From Aphelidium insulamus (Eukaryota; Aphelidiomycota; Aphelidea; Aphelidiaceae), in contig JAZDSV010000005.1 of the NCBI GenBank assembly GCA_036784855.1, forward strand, positions 372,001-436,000: 64,000 bases of DNA, read 5' to 3'. Positions 53,396 through 64,000 of this stretch are shown piece by piece (the first letter of the stretch is position 1; each line of letters opens with the position of its first letter). The translations under genes and the position numbers were made by a program. The notes below the pieces were generated by a model that was not told where the DNA came from, ran no database searches, and saw only the letters and a program-made list of their open reading frames with translations.

Positions 53396-54171
53396 ATGTT
53401 CTGCGCCAGTACGTAGCAGACTTGACACGCACCTTCTATCTCGCTCACATGGCTCGCCTGCAGTATCGGGTGAAGTGCCGCGAGAGCCGGTCGTGGCCAG
53501 CACTAGCGGGCTGTTGTTTGAACGGTCCCTGATCACCCAGTACATCGCGGACAACAACCAGACGTGCCCAGTGACTGGGCAGCCCCTTACGGTGGACGAC
53601 CTGATCACCGTGAAGAGTAAGGCAACCTCATGCACCATAGATGAGCACTAACTGTCGCGAAAGAGGCTGCTAATGCCGTCACACGGCCCCGGCCACCCAC
53701 CGTCACATCCATCCCGTCCATGCTGTCGCTGATGCAGAACGAGTGGGACGCACTGATGCTAGAGACACACACACTGCGGCAGCAGTATCAGCAGTGCAGG
53801 CAAGAATTGTCGCACGCGCTATATCAGCACGACGCCGCCTGTCGGGTGATTGCCAGATTGATGCGCGAACGGGACGACGCTCGCGCCGCCCTGGGTTCTC
53901 TGAAAGGCACCACCGCTAACGGCACACATGCTGTCGACGTCGAGACTGCAGCGACAGCACCTGCTCCCGCAGCCGCCGCTCCAAAGACCACGGCGTCCGC
54001 GAAGAGTGTAGCGGCAGCAGATAACGAGACAGACAATGACGCGGCCATGACCGATGCCGAGCCGGAAGAGACGGCGCAGCCAAGTGCGTCAAAGTTCTCA
54101 TATGAGTTCGCAGTGCTTATAATTCATCTAGGGCCACACCCGCACGTCGAAAGCGAAAGGGCAAGGCGTGA
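53396..54171 (+). CDS. PRP19-like U-box protein lacking WD40 repeats
   Basis: Four exons (53396-53408, 53464-53616, 53664-54093, 54132-54171) give 211 residues in one frame. It starts like PRP19 ([17 protein letters not shown]), continues with the U-box ([35 protein letters not shown]), then [20 protein letters not shown] and the coiled coil [20 protein letters not shown], almost identical to PRP19. An Ala/Thr/Glu-rich linker follows and the protein stops after a basic [12 protein letters not shown]. Full PRP19 is about 500 residues, with seven WD40 repeats after this point. They are absent: the next gene starts 160 bp on. It could be a partial duplicate, a short isoform gene, or a gene cut by rearrangement; the last 38-nt intron is the least certain. 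Confidence 0.82.
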
Positions 54172-54330
54172 TCTAGTAGTTTCAATGGATAAACTCTCAT
54201 CGTTGTACACAACACATCCTTATACATCAATTGTGTGTTCATGCACCGCACCAGAAAAACTATTTATGTCAATATTCAATGTGTTGTGTACATAACTTAA
54301 ACCGCTTTTTGTATCAGAGAGCAATGCGCA

Positions 54331-55144
54331 ATGAACTCCCCGAGACGTAACGCCACGACGTCTGACTGGCTGCGCACGATGATTTCCTTTAGCGCACTGT
54401 ATGATGCGGCGATTCTGGCCAACACTCCGTTATCGACGCAGACAAGGGCACTCTTGCTCACGCGTAACGGCCAAGACAGCGACAAAGGCACCCGCGTTTA
54501 TATTGGCGGAACTGGGGACGCGACAAACTGGCGTCTGTTAGGCGCACTCAATGTACGCTACATCGTCAATGCCGCCGGGGAACTGGCAGACTTTTGGAGC
54601 GACGATGGGCCAGCACCATTCCCACCGCCCGCGCAGTACCACAAGGCTGCGCCATTTTTTGCGCGAATCTGGCCACTCGACAGATATGTCGAGGCATGGG
54701 AGTATCTGCAGCGCGGGAGGGATGAACTGGACAACATTGAATATCTTGCTTTGCCTATGCGGGACAGCGTCAACCAAGACCTGGGACAGTACGCCGCTAG
54801 AGTGGTTCAGTTCATGGACCGCGTTCTGAGCGTGAATGAAACAGACAGCACTGATGCAGCTGTGCTCTTTCACTGCAAAGCGGGCGTAAGTCGCAGCGTG
54901 TCGTGCTTAATGCTGTACTTGGTGTCAAAGTCCGTCGACTATGACAGCGCGATGAGTATTGTCAAGCTGATACGTCCCCAGGTATCGTAATTTGCACCAT
55001 TTGTGTTTCAGGCTCTAATATTGGTAGGCTCGGCCAAATGAGGGATTTGAGCGCCAGCTGCGGCAAATCGCCACCAATGACGAACAGCCGCGAGTTATAG
55101 TTGCGGCCATGCCGCAGTATAACACTGCTTCTACGGATCGTTGA
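54331..55144 (+). CDS. Dual-specificity phosphatase, copy A
   Basis: Two exons (54331-54981, 55028-55144; 46-nt intron) give 255 residues. The DUSP domain covers TRVYIGGTGDATNWRLLGAL, NVRYIVNAAGELADFW, LALPMRDSVNQDLGQY, the loop VLFHCKAGVSRSVSCLMLYL (Cys about 182, Arg present, HCx5R intact) and the family end IRPQARPNEGFERQLRQI. Asp in PMRD is the likely general acid. It should dephosphorylate Tyr and Ser/Thr of a kinase such as a MAPK. It is the first of a tandem pair; copy B starts 233 bp after its stop. The exon structure is the same in both copies. Confidence 0.9.
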
Positions 55145-55377
55145 CATAACATATATGACATGTTGCCAATATTCGTCGGTTCAATCAAGGGCTGATGATG
55201 TTATTGATGAGAGCGTCAAAACAATCTTGTAGTTGCAACTGATTCAAAATGGGGCCCACATATTCTTTGCGCTCTAGTCAATGCAATAAGCTCATCATCG
55301 GCGGACCTAATGGTAAAAGGCTCATCCGAATAAGGCACTTCAGAGACAGCACGGCAAATTGCCATTAAAATATTATC

Positions 55378-56228
55378 ATGCAAGATAAGTGCAGTGATAT
55401 ATTAAACGGCGGTAAAACGGCAAAACTTCTCGAAAAAGCCGAAATGTCACAAGCAGATTTCCGTCGTAGAATAATTTGCAATGAAGCGCTTTTCGGCGCG
55501 CAGTTCAGGCATTATACAACAAGGAAAGCCCTTCAAATCACCCGGGTTTGCAATGACAGTGGTTCGTTGGACGCCGCTGCACGGATTCGCGTATACGTTG
55601 GCGATCGCTATGACGCCGCCAGTTGGAACCTTCTGCAACAACTGAACGTGCGTTACGTGGTCAACGCAACCCAAGAACTTGCAAATTTTTGGAGTGACGT
55701 TGACGGTGGAGACCTGTCACAGGCATCGACAGACAACAACACTCCCTCAATTGACGCATCCACAAAAATCAAAGTACATGAAGATGCCTGGGAATACCTA
55801 CAGGAAGGCAGACGGCACTTGAAAAACGTGGAATATCTGCGACTAATTATGCGGGATAACGGGCACTATAACTTACTACAACACACCGACAAGGTGGTGC
55901 AGTTTATTGACCGTGCAATCAGTGCCAATGAAAGCAGTGGTACAGACGGGGCCGTGCTGTTTCATTGCTATGCTGGCGTGAGCCGCAGCGTGTCATCCCT
56001 GATGCTGTACCTGGTGTCAAAGTCTGTTGATTACGACGACGCAATGAGTTTTGTCAAACAGATCCGTCATCAGGTACTAGAGTATCAGCCTGTATATCTC
56101 GGAGCTCACAAAGACAGGCTTGGCCAAACGAGGGATTTGAGTATCAGCTACGGCAATTAAGTGCCGACGGTGGAAAGCAACAGATTCTGCTGGAAGTATT
56201 GCCAGCACCTCCATCGAGCCCAAAATGA
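55378..56228 (+). CDS. Dual-specificity phosphatase, copy B
   Basis: Two exons (55378-56073, 56118-56228; 44-nt intron in the same place as in copy A) give 268 residues. RIRVYVGDRYDAASWNLLQQ, NVRYVVNATQELANFW, RLIMRDNGHYNLLQH and VLFHCYAGVSRSVSSLMLYL (Cys about 197) align with copy A, as does LVSKSVDYDDAMSFVKQIR and the end AWPNEGFEYQLRQL. The N-terminal 65 residues and the region after NFW differ in length and sequence. The copies share roughly half to two thirds of residues in the domain by eye, so the duplication is not recent. The catalytic Cys and Arg are intact in both. Confidence 0.88.
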
Positions 56229-56497
56229 ATGGTAAAACACATGCATTTCTTTAAGCTGGTTCAATAAACGCGTCATCCTATGTGCTGCTGAACTTTCGTA
56301 TCCAAATTTAGTATGAAGGCCCTCTTCGACATTACTCCTTAACCCACCTTAACAACTTGGTAACGCCGGTAGAGTTTGCCTTGTCGGTGGCCATAGAGAC
56401 AGAAGCAAACACGTACATACAGTTAAGTAGCATAACGCGCCCACGCACATCTAAATACGGGCATACACCTACATAGCCGGGTTGCGGGGTTGCGGCA

Positions 56498-58538
56498 ATG
56501 AGGAGGGGCGCCGACGGTGACAGTGGGCGACGCGTCGTGCACCGACCGTTAACGCTGTTAATGCTGCTAAGTGTTGGCTCCATGTTCGCCATGGCGCTGA
56601 TCTACGTGCACGTGGCCGAGTATGATATTGTTGGTGACGGCAATGGCCACTGGTTGCAGATGCCGTGGGCCAGTAAGGACATGGAAGATGACTTGGCCGC
56701 TGTGAATACGGGGCAGGCTGACAACGCAGACACAGTCATTGTAAAGTGTACGTGGGTCCATGCCTGCAGATAGATATATGTTTATACGATACTTACACGG
56801 TGCGCACCACGCAGACATACACCACCGACAGCACGGTGTAGCCGTGGCCAACGATGATTTGCTATTTGTGGGAGGGGCGGAGGAGGCTAATGGCACCGCG
56901 CTCTACTACTACTACGGTGACAGTGAGGGCGATGACTCCGCGGAGAAGGACGGGTATGCAGTGGATGAGACAGACGCGGCCAACTTGGACACACCGACGC
57001 CGGAAAACGATGTGGAGAGTGAGGAGGACTTGGCGGTGGCCGAGTACGCGCCATCAGACTGTGGCGCTATTGACGACGAAGACGCACCGAATGACACAAC
57101 AGCGGAAGATGATACTCGGCCGGAGGATTCGGAATACGACAGCTCCGCCGCCAACGTGACTGTCACGCAGAGCGCCGACTACTTTGACGAGTCGGCGGGC
57201 GACCAAGTAGAAGATGGGGACGCGGAACATTTGTCCGAAGACGATGGCACCGACTATCCCAGCATCAACGATGAAGGCAACGACGACAATGCCGAGGCGG
57301 AGGCAGAAGGAGATGTGGCTCCAAAGAAACCCGCAGCACCGCGACCTCGGCCCACAGTCACAAGCCGGTCAGCTTCTCCAAAGCCAAGTCCAAGTCCGCA
57401 GTACTATCCGCCGCCATCACCGCCATCATCATCGACCTCGCCGCCGCCACCGTCAGTTCCTGCACCGCGCAGTCCGCCGCCATCACCACCGCCACCTGTA
57501 TACAAGTCAACGCCTGCCAAGTCTCCGAGCACTACATCACCACCGCCGGTACAAAAGGCATGGCAGGCACCGCTCTGTTCCGCGGATCAAAAGGGGATCT
57601 GGCTGTCAAAGAAGAGTTCGTCGGGAACACGCACCAATTTGTGGTGCCCGGTATCGTGTCGGTACGGCCGCTTCCAGGACGACCGCTCCGTCATGGTGCT
57701 GGCCAACACCAAGATCTTTTTCATGGGCAACTCGCATGTGCGCAATCTGTTTCGCTGTGCCACGGATCTGCTGTCACGTGGCAAAGCCATGGAGTACCAG
57801 CCTAAAGCAGACTGCAGCGACCCCAACGTGGTCTCCGATGACAACCACTGTCTAAGCTGCTTGAACATGGGCAAGGCACGTGTCGATTATGGAGTTCACA
57901 CTCGTCAATTCAACATTGACACGGCCTTCTTCTGGACATCGCTGTGGGAGCCTACACGGTCGGAAGTGCGCCGGAAATGCGTCAGTGGTGCATATGCGGG
58001 CAGCGCTGCCGAGATGGAGTGTATAATTAACGAAGGTACCTACCCTGGATGGTACATCGGTGCGCATCTGGGCAACGATGTTTTGCATCAGCGCCTGGCG
58101 TCCATGTTCCGCGCCGAACCGTTGGCTTACTTTGTGTTCAACTACTTTGCCAACTTGAACTCTTTTGAGAACTTGGAACGGCTTTTGCGTTTGATGTCCA
58201 AGATAACGAACGGACGCACTGGCGAAACAATGAAAGATCGCGCAATCTTTGTGATGGACCCGCGAGAAAAGGAAGATGTGGGTTTACGCTTCCGCCAAAT
58301 ATTCGATTCTTACGGAGTAACGGTGCTTGACGCGCGATCCCTGTGGACTAGATACTACTCCACCAAGATGCCTCGGGCGTCACTCGGACCTCTGATGCGA
58401 CACAACCATCTGACGGCGGTGGGCAACACTATTCTCGCCAACCAGTTACTGACACTGATCGCCGACAAGAAGATCCAGCAGAAGCCGTGGGTGTGGCGCT
58501 CGGCCACGCTGCCAAACCAGCTGCAGTGCAAGGCGTAG
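56498..58538 (+). CDS. Type II membrane PC-esterase/acyltransferase-like protein
   Basis: Two exons (56498-56740, 56832-58538; 91-nt intron, the least certain boundary) give about 649 residues. A basic start is followed by one membrane anchor (LTLLMLLSVGSMFAMALIYV). Then come about 180 acidic residues (Asp/Glu with Thr/Ala), a Pro/Ser stem (SPPSSSTSPPPPSVPAP) and a C-terminal PC-esterase domain (from about residue 350): LWCPVSCRYGRF, IFFMGNSHVRNLFRCATDLL, IDTAFFWTSLWEP and LMRHNHLTAVGNTILANQLL. The family O-acylates or de-acylates cell-surface glycans in the Golgi. The nucleophile Ser is present but the usual GDS reads GNS, and the C-terminal Asp-x-x-His pair reads RHNH, so activity may differ. 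Confidence 0.8.
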
Positions 58539-58621
58539 ATCTGGCGAGGTTTGATTAGGATTAAATATATCATTTTGCGCATTACTGAAAACAAGGTTGA
58601 TCATTGTGCACAACGATGTAA

Positions 58622-61600
58622 TTAGGAGACGGATCTAGTTTCTGTAGACATCTTGATAGAATCTACCATTGCGGCACTTTCAGCACGGCCGTTATTGTCG
58701 GCAATCAACTGAAACCAACGCTTTATAACTCGTCGACCTGTGAAGAGATTTTTAAGGCATATCCTCTCGTCTGGCAAATGTGCATTGTCGGTAGACTAGA
58801 TCGTTAGCGCATTGAACATTGACGTCAATCTCATGCAAAACCGACCTGTCCAATTGGAATGTGCACAACCTGAGCTTTGAAAAAGTTTTCGAGAAACGGT
58901 ATCGCTGGAATGGAGCCACCCTCGCGGATGTACCGTGGTTGCACGCCCCATTCCTCCTTGATCGCAGTTTCGGCTGCTTGATAACCGGATGAATTGGGGT
59001 CTGCCAACCACCATTCGGCGCATTTGCCCTTTCTTATCTATAGAGGCGTTAGACAGTGAGTAAATATCGCTGAATAACGTGCCCTAAGCTGGTTACTTGT
59101 TTTAATTGATGAAAACAGCAATTCAATTTGAGAGTGAAACTTTGTCCAAATGTCACCTATTTTCTGGTCGGGGACAATGCGCATACTCACGGTGGCCGTG
59201 GCGACACTGATTGTCAATACTGAATTATGGTGGAAGCAAAATAACTAACCGTGGAATAACGGTGTTGCTTGCCGGACCACTAACGTCTACTTTGTGTACG
59301 GTAATAGTCGGATAGCGCCAACGATTCATCAGCTGACGGGCCCGAATTGTTATTGCTTCACTTGAAGATTCCTTGTCGACGCCACTCAAAGTTGCCTTGG
59401 CCAGCTCGGTGTAGAGTTCCAACTCTCCATCAATAAGCGGCCGAACAGAGTCGAAAAATCCAGGGATGGAAATTTTTTGATCCCGTGATATAGCAAGACT
59501 CAGAACGTGCAGCATATCTGTTAGCGGCTCGTCGTAAGCTCCTCCATCCACGCCCGAATGCAGATCTTTCATTATGGGACTGCTGATTTCTATGGTGGCG
59601 TGTATAACGCCGCGCAATCCATATGTCAGGCAAGGCGTTGTTTCACCCAACCAATATGAGTTGCTGATAAGTATCATGTCTACTGGCCCCAGTCGATTCT
59701 AGACAAATCAGAAGATCGCGCACACCAACTTATCACCCTCACAGCATTGGCTTTAATGGCATCTTCGAATCCCGAGCTTCCTGCTTCTTCCTCGCCCTCG
59801 ACGATGAATGTAACATTGCACGCCAACTGGCGCTGATCGTGCAAATCACTGACAGCAAACAAGGTAGCCAACACTGGGCCTTTGTCGTCGCTCACTGTGC
59901 ATTTTCAGGCATGTGGTATGTGTGTGGATACCCTAACAATGGATATTACCTCCGCGACCATACAAATACTCATTTTTGCCTTTGTTGAAATGAGTGTGGA
60001 AGCATAGATGGGTGTCACGTACCCGTAAGTTTGAACGGTGGGTGTGTCCATTTCGAGTGTGTAGCGGGCTGCACGTCATAGTGCCCGTAAAAGAGGACGT
60101 TCAGCGTTGCCTTTGTCTGGCTTGTTGCGCAAAATTTGGCGTACACAAGCGGGTTCTTGCCGGTAGCGCCGGGCATCTAAAGATGAAGTACTGGCCTATA
60201 AAGTGTACATGATGTACCAGGGATGCGTCGGCACCGAGCCGCTTAAAGAGAGAGCACAGATACTTGGCTCCCGTTCGACAATCTTCGCGGTGTGAATGGT
60301 CGGGGCTGACGGTGGGTATGGCGACAAACTGTTCCAGCGCAATCATCATCTGGTCCTGATGTGACGGCAACTGTGAAGCGGTGCACTCAATCGTCGCGTC
60401 AGACGCACTCCATATCTTGACCAGATTGTCGCTACCGCCACTGATTAGGGAGCCTTGAACAGTTTCCAATGCAAGCACGATTGCCGCGTGATCGTTCATC
60501 TTTTGCACGCACTCAAAGCGTCGGTTCCACTTGCGCACCGTACCATCGGCCGAGCCGCTGTACAGAGACCCGCCGATGCCGCGCAAACACAGCACATCGC
60601 CTCGATGCCCAAACAGTGTGCGGATGCACTGAAATGTTTCCAAGTCCCATATCTTGCCCATTGTATGAATAAGTTACATGAGGCTTCCATGAAAGCGATT
60701 CTACCTTGATCTCGCCGCCCTGTGCGCCAGAGAACAGAAGACCTTCATGGACAGTGACGGCCAGCACACTTCCATCGCTGACTGAAAGCTTTCGCAGCAG
60801 TTGCGGTTTGACATCAGCGACATCCCACACCTTGATGTAAGTATCAGTGCACATTATTGCCAGTATTAGAACATACCCCGATAGTTCCGTCACCTACCAT
60901 GCATGATAAGATATTAGAAGTACAATACTAGGGTAAATGTTACCTGAACCAGAGAACAGGGTCGGAGCAGATGGATAGCCGTTATTGGGGGAACCGTGGT
61001 GCATGGCCAGGCAGTAGATGAAGCCGTGGTGCGCCATCGGCAACGTCATGCTATCTGGGATGACGTAGACATCCGTCTCACGGTCAAGCTCGCCACGAGC
61101 CGCCCACGGATCATTCTCGGCGGCGGCGTGGTCAAAAAAGCGAGAATCGCGCGAGTGCCACTGCCGCATAATCTGGCTCTTTGTCATGGAGTGCCTGGCA
61201 GACAGCTCGAACCACTGCGGCACACACACAGACACATGTTAATACTCGAAGATATATACTTGAATGTGTATGTATCACCTGCAGTCCAGGATTCTTGCAG
61301 CCCAGGTAGACGGTGCCAGTGCGCTCGCAATGTGCAATGGAGTAGATGTCGCCGCAGTTGGAGTCGGCATGCACGAGGAACTGGCAGCGGAATGCATCAT
61401 CGTACACATCCCACACACGCAGCACGCCCTCATCGCCGGCCGTGAGCAGCGTGCGCCCATCCGACGACAGAATCATGGCCAGTATGTGGCCTTGGTGGGC
61501 GCAAAAGTCGCGCACCAGTTCAAACGTGTCACAGCGCCAGGCGTAGATGCGGCCACTCTGCGAGCCGGCATAGATCCGGTGTGCGGTGGCTGCCAGTGCC

Positions 61601-61707
61601 AGGACAGAGTCTCGACATTGTGCCAGGGTGTGCACGCACGCCGTCAGACTGACCACTGCGGTTGCGAGCGGCGACGACGCGGCATCGCAGTTCGCGGCGG
61701 TGGTCAT
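58622..61707 (-). CDS. DUG2: DUG2-type WD40 + M20 peptidase (glutathione degradation)
   Basis: Twelve exons restore 850 residues. Introns: 61215-61278, 60894-60943, 60831-60876, 60653-60704, 60177-60217, 59980-60022, 59895-59949, 59699-59742, 59207-59249, 59038-59082 and 58796-58845. The N-terminal half is a WD40 propeller (TLLTAGDEGVLRVWDVYDD, GSADGTVRKWNRRF, ISGGSDNLVKIWSASD). The C-terminal half is an M20 peptidase: FYGHYDVQPATHSKW (metal His), LYGRGVSDDKGPVLATL (metal Asp), FIVEGEEEAGSSGFEDAI (Glu pair) and STDNAHLPDERICLKNL. This fusion is typical of fungal Dug2, which with Dug3 (and Dug1) breaks down glutathione. The third exon (60877-60893) is a 17-nt microexon. It is same-strand with, and only 26 bp from, the gene at 61734. 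Confidence 0.93.
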
Positions 61708-61733
61708 ATTATGTGTGCACACAATCTATTGCG

Positions 61734-63608
61734 TCAAGACACGGCGACACCATCCGCACTGAACAGCTCGTTGTACTTCAAAATTGCCACATCGCCGCCT
61801 TCCAGCTGCACGGTGACAACGTTCTGCACACGCACATATGTTACATTGACAATAGATGATGATATATACGCAATATTACCTCTCCGACCCGAGTGACTGT
61901 GCCGCGAGTAAACACAGTGCTCAGTCCAGCGCCGCGCGATCGAACTAGCGAGTAAACGTTGTCGCCCACACGAAACGACTTGTCCATGTGGTTGAAGTAG
62001 ATGAGCTGCATTCATTAATTGTAAGAAGAATGGGAATACTTATATCAACTTGCCCGCTCGAATGGCACCTGCCACTTCTCCTTGCCGCGGCTGGCGCGCT
62101 GCGTTGTCTCCACAGTGTACAGCCCGGTCTGGTCGTCGAATGACTTGATTATTACAACATGGCACGGCTTTGGGTCGCCGTTGGGCGAAAAGGCGGCCAA
62201 CTTTTGTCCTCGCAAAAATACCTGATTTCTCTCAGCAGCCGTCAGAATAGTGGACACGAACGCTTTACCTGGCTGAATGTCTCCTTTGGCTGCTCTTCCA
62301 CTTGCGGCAACTCTTCGTCATCTTCAACCTCACCAGTATTACTGCTACCGTAATCAATATCGCCGCCTTCAACTGACTCGCCGTCCGATATGTCACTTAG
62401 TTCACTGGAAGCATTGCTTTCCATCTCGCTCAGTTCAGAAGATTGTTCGACGGGCTTGCTGGCGATAGATTCTTGCATCCGCATAACGATCTGTGCAGCA
62501 TCCTTTTCTTCATTACCGGCATTCTGGTCATCTATATTTGGTGCGGTAGTATCGCCAATTGGTAATTTTAGCTCTTCAACTTCAGTGGAAGTGGTAGCAG
62601 TAGCAGTTATCGGCAACAGTTGAGCGCCTTCCGCTTTGCTTTCTTTCGGAGAAGTTTCCATAATATCCTTGGCAGCAGATTCTTCTCGCTTTATCTGTGC
62701 TGAATGTGATACATCGTCTGACGCTATATCAGATCTCTCTGGTTGTCGTGTCTCATCTGACGGCGCTTCGTCAAGTTTTACCGCTGCGTGTTCCACCTTG
62801 CGGCGCTTGGTCCGTGCAGACTGCTGTGATGGTGCCAATGACTTTTTTGTCGCCGTCATCGCCGTTTGGCGACTACCACCGTACGACATGTTGAGTATGT
62901 CGTCGATGATGGAAGTCTCTGCGGCGGCTGGCACCGCATTTGTCTGTCGCAGCTGTTCGCCAACTGCGGGTATATCATCCTGCTTCGGCGGTTCAGCATT
63001 GTCTGTATATTGTAAGTACCACATAATGTGCACGCAGTTACAAGGTACCCGGAGCTTTGGCATCGGTTTCGCGGGGCAGTTCCTCCAGCAGACCTCTCAG
63101 CTGGCCAGTTATGGCGTCATTGTATTCGCCGCGGCTCAACAGTTTTTCCGCCACCTTGGTGTACAGTCGATCAAACAGAGACGTGTCTCTGGTGTCAGAG
63201 GTAGGTATCAGGTGTCAGGTGATGCCAGCGCCATGCATAACACAGACATACCGTTCCAGGTCACGGACTAGCCGCCGCTGTAAATCGTTGCGGTCTATGG
63301 GAGCACCGGCATTGCTCTCTGCGCCGACCAAGTCTTCGCAGCGGCGTCGCACTGCTGCAATGAACTCGGCGCCCAATTCCTGTGGTGCACATGCATATAT
63401 CAGCCCCCCAATGCATGATGCCGCAGTCGGTGCATGGACGTACAGTATCGGTGATATCCTCATAGATCTGTCGGCGCATCCTGTCAAAGTGTCCTTGGCG
63501 CTTGAAGGCCAACGCCAACTCGGCGGCACTCATGGTGTATGTGCGCTCCTCCACCGCGGCGGCGTCGGTGGCATCAGTGAGCGTGGCTGGCTGCTCTTGC
63601 ATCTGCAT
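61734..63608 (-). CDS. SHG1/BOD1-domain protein with Tudor-like C-terminus
   Basis: Seven exons (63608-63444, 63379-63252, 63188-63049, 63002-62269, 62221-62054, 62005-61880, 61823-61734) give 516 residues. The N-terminus matches the COMPASS-Shg1/BOD1 domain: SAAELALAFKRQGHFDRMRR, QIYEDITDTELGAEFI, DLQRRLVRDLERDTSLFDRL. A long acidic, Ser/Glu-rich middle with a basic patch (ARTKRRKVEH) follows. The end has two compact beta-rich blocks, FLRGQKLAAFSPNGDPKPCH and FRVGDNVYSLVRSRG with TRGTVTRVGENVVTVQLEGG, that resemble Tudor/chromatin-reader folds. A nuclear chromatin role, possibly with the Set1 complex, is inferred. Intron 62006-62053 has a GC donor (GCAAGT) that keeps ER|LIYFNHMD in frame. 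Confidence 0.75.
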
Positions 63609-63756
63609 ATTTGTGTCCTAGTTGAGTACCATATATTTTTATGTATCTATGTACCACACACTACACTTTAATACTATAAAGCATACATGCATACATGCAT
63701 ACATTTAAATGTCTTCTACTAGCTTGCTTGCAGGTGCAAAATGTATGCATGCTACA

Positions 63757-64000
63757 CTACGGCTTCGACACTCTTGCCGGAGGCCATAGACGGCGCTTCA
63801 GCGAAACAACCATCTTGGAAAACCAGATCAAATTTAGCGAGTTGAGCACCACGTTGGATGCTCCATACAGCGCCCAATGGAACGCTGATATTCTGCTCCT
63901 CTCTTGCCAACACATTACTGCCAGGATAAGAATGTTGTGTGGCTGTATTCATATACACCATATACACACATAATTACATACTCCAAAAATCGCTCGACAT
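63757..64000 (-). CDS. C-terminal end of a TLC-domain-like membrane protein (partial)
   Basis: Exon 63917-63757 ends in a TAG stop and joins across a 64-nt intron (63918-63981, GTATGT...CAG) to 64000-63982 at the window edge. The encoded end, FHWALYGASNVVLNSLNLIW followed by FSKMVVSLKRRL, is a hydrophobic helix ending in a basic tail, much like the last helix of TLC-domain proteins (TLCD4/ceramide-synthase-like, pattern N..L...WF.K). The gene would run right, beyond the window. With only about 60 residues visible the family call is tentative. An overlapping plus-strand frame (63695-63973) has no recognisable content. Confidence 0.5.

Overview
The window reads as nuclear DNA of a compact, intron-rich eukaryote, most likely an early-diverging fungus that still makes flagella. 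Three lines of evidence support this. (1) There are about 125 spliceosomal introns, mostly 40-60 nt, with GT/GC...AG ends; removing them restores conserved protein families in frame. (2) Fungal or opisthokont families are present: a DUG2-type WD40+M20 peptidase, a lanosterol-type oxidosqualene cyclase, a HET-C2-like GLTP, a septin, MON1 and a DUF3712/Tag1-like membrane protein. (3) There is a homologue of SSNA1/DIP13, a basal-body and centriole protein normally confined to ciliated or flagellated lineages. The lineage is an inference; no rRNA or other phylogenetic marker lies in the window.

Layout. 1-10.7 kb: an unrecognised gene running off the left edge, NASP histone chaperone, an unrecognised Ser-rich gene, proteasome subunit RPN2/PSMD1, and MON1. 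10.8-14.4 kb: two GC-rich intronless genes, a secreted beta-helix protein and a GT31 glycosyltransferase. 14.4-19.3 kb: ARV1 (one intron blown up by an (ATGT)n microsatellite), PTPA, an aldo-keto reductase and UBC9. 19.3-24.3 kb: an accessory island with three small secreted four-cysteine proteins and, between two of them, a decayed MULE transposon with a Ulp1-like protease. 24.3-40.1 kb: mitochondrial bS6, proline dehydrogenase, septin, a CHCH-like protein, Rab escort protein, the DUF3712-like protein, THOC3, SSNA1, IPK1 and a candidate TPP1/ACD shelterin protein. 40.2-53.3 kb: a seven-helix protein, prolyl oligopeptidase, SAS10/UTP3, HMCES, ERG7, GLTP and an F-box protein. 53.4-64 kb: a PRP19 gene without WD40 repeats, tandem dual-specificity phosphatases, a PC-esterase, DUG2, an SHG1/BOD1-domain protein, and a TLC-like gene cut by the right edge.

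Most genes are housekeeping and unrelated in pathway. They are packed with gaps often under 150 bp (17-26 bp at the tightest), frequently head-to-head or tail-to-tail. The most unusual features are the high share of GC-AG introns, the expanded ARV1 intron, the small secreted protein family beside the MULE remnant, the truncated PRP19, the TPP1-like OB-fold protein, and an ERG7 intron whose 3' end reads AA where AG is expected. Exon boundaries given below were worked out by eye from splice signals, homology and frame, with no transcript data.
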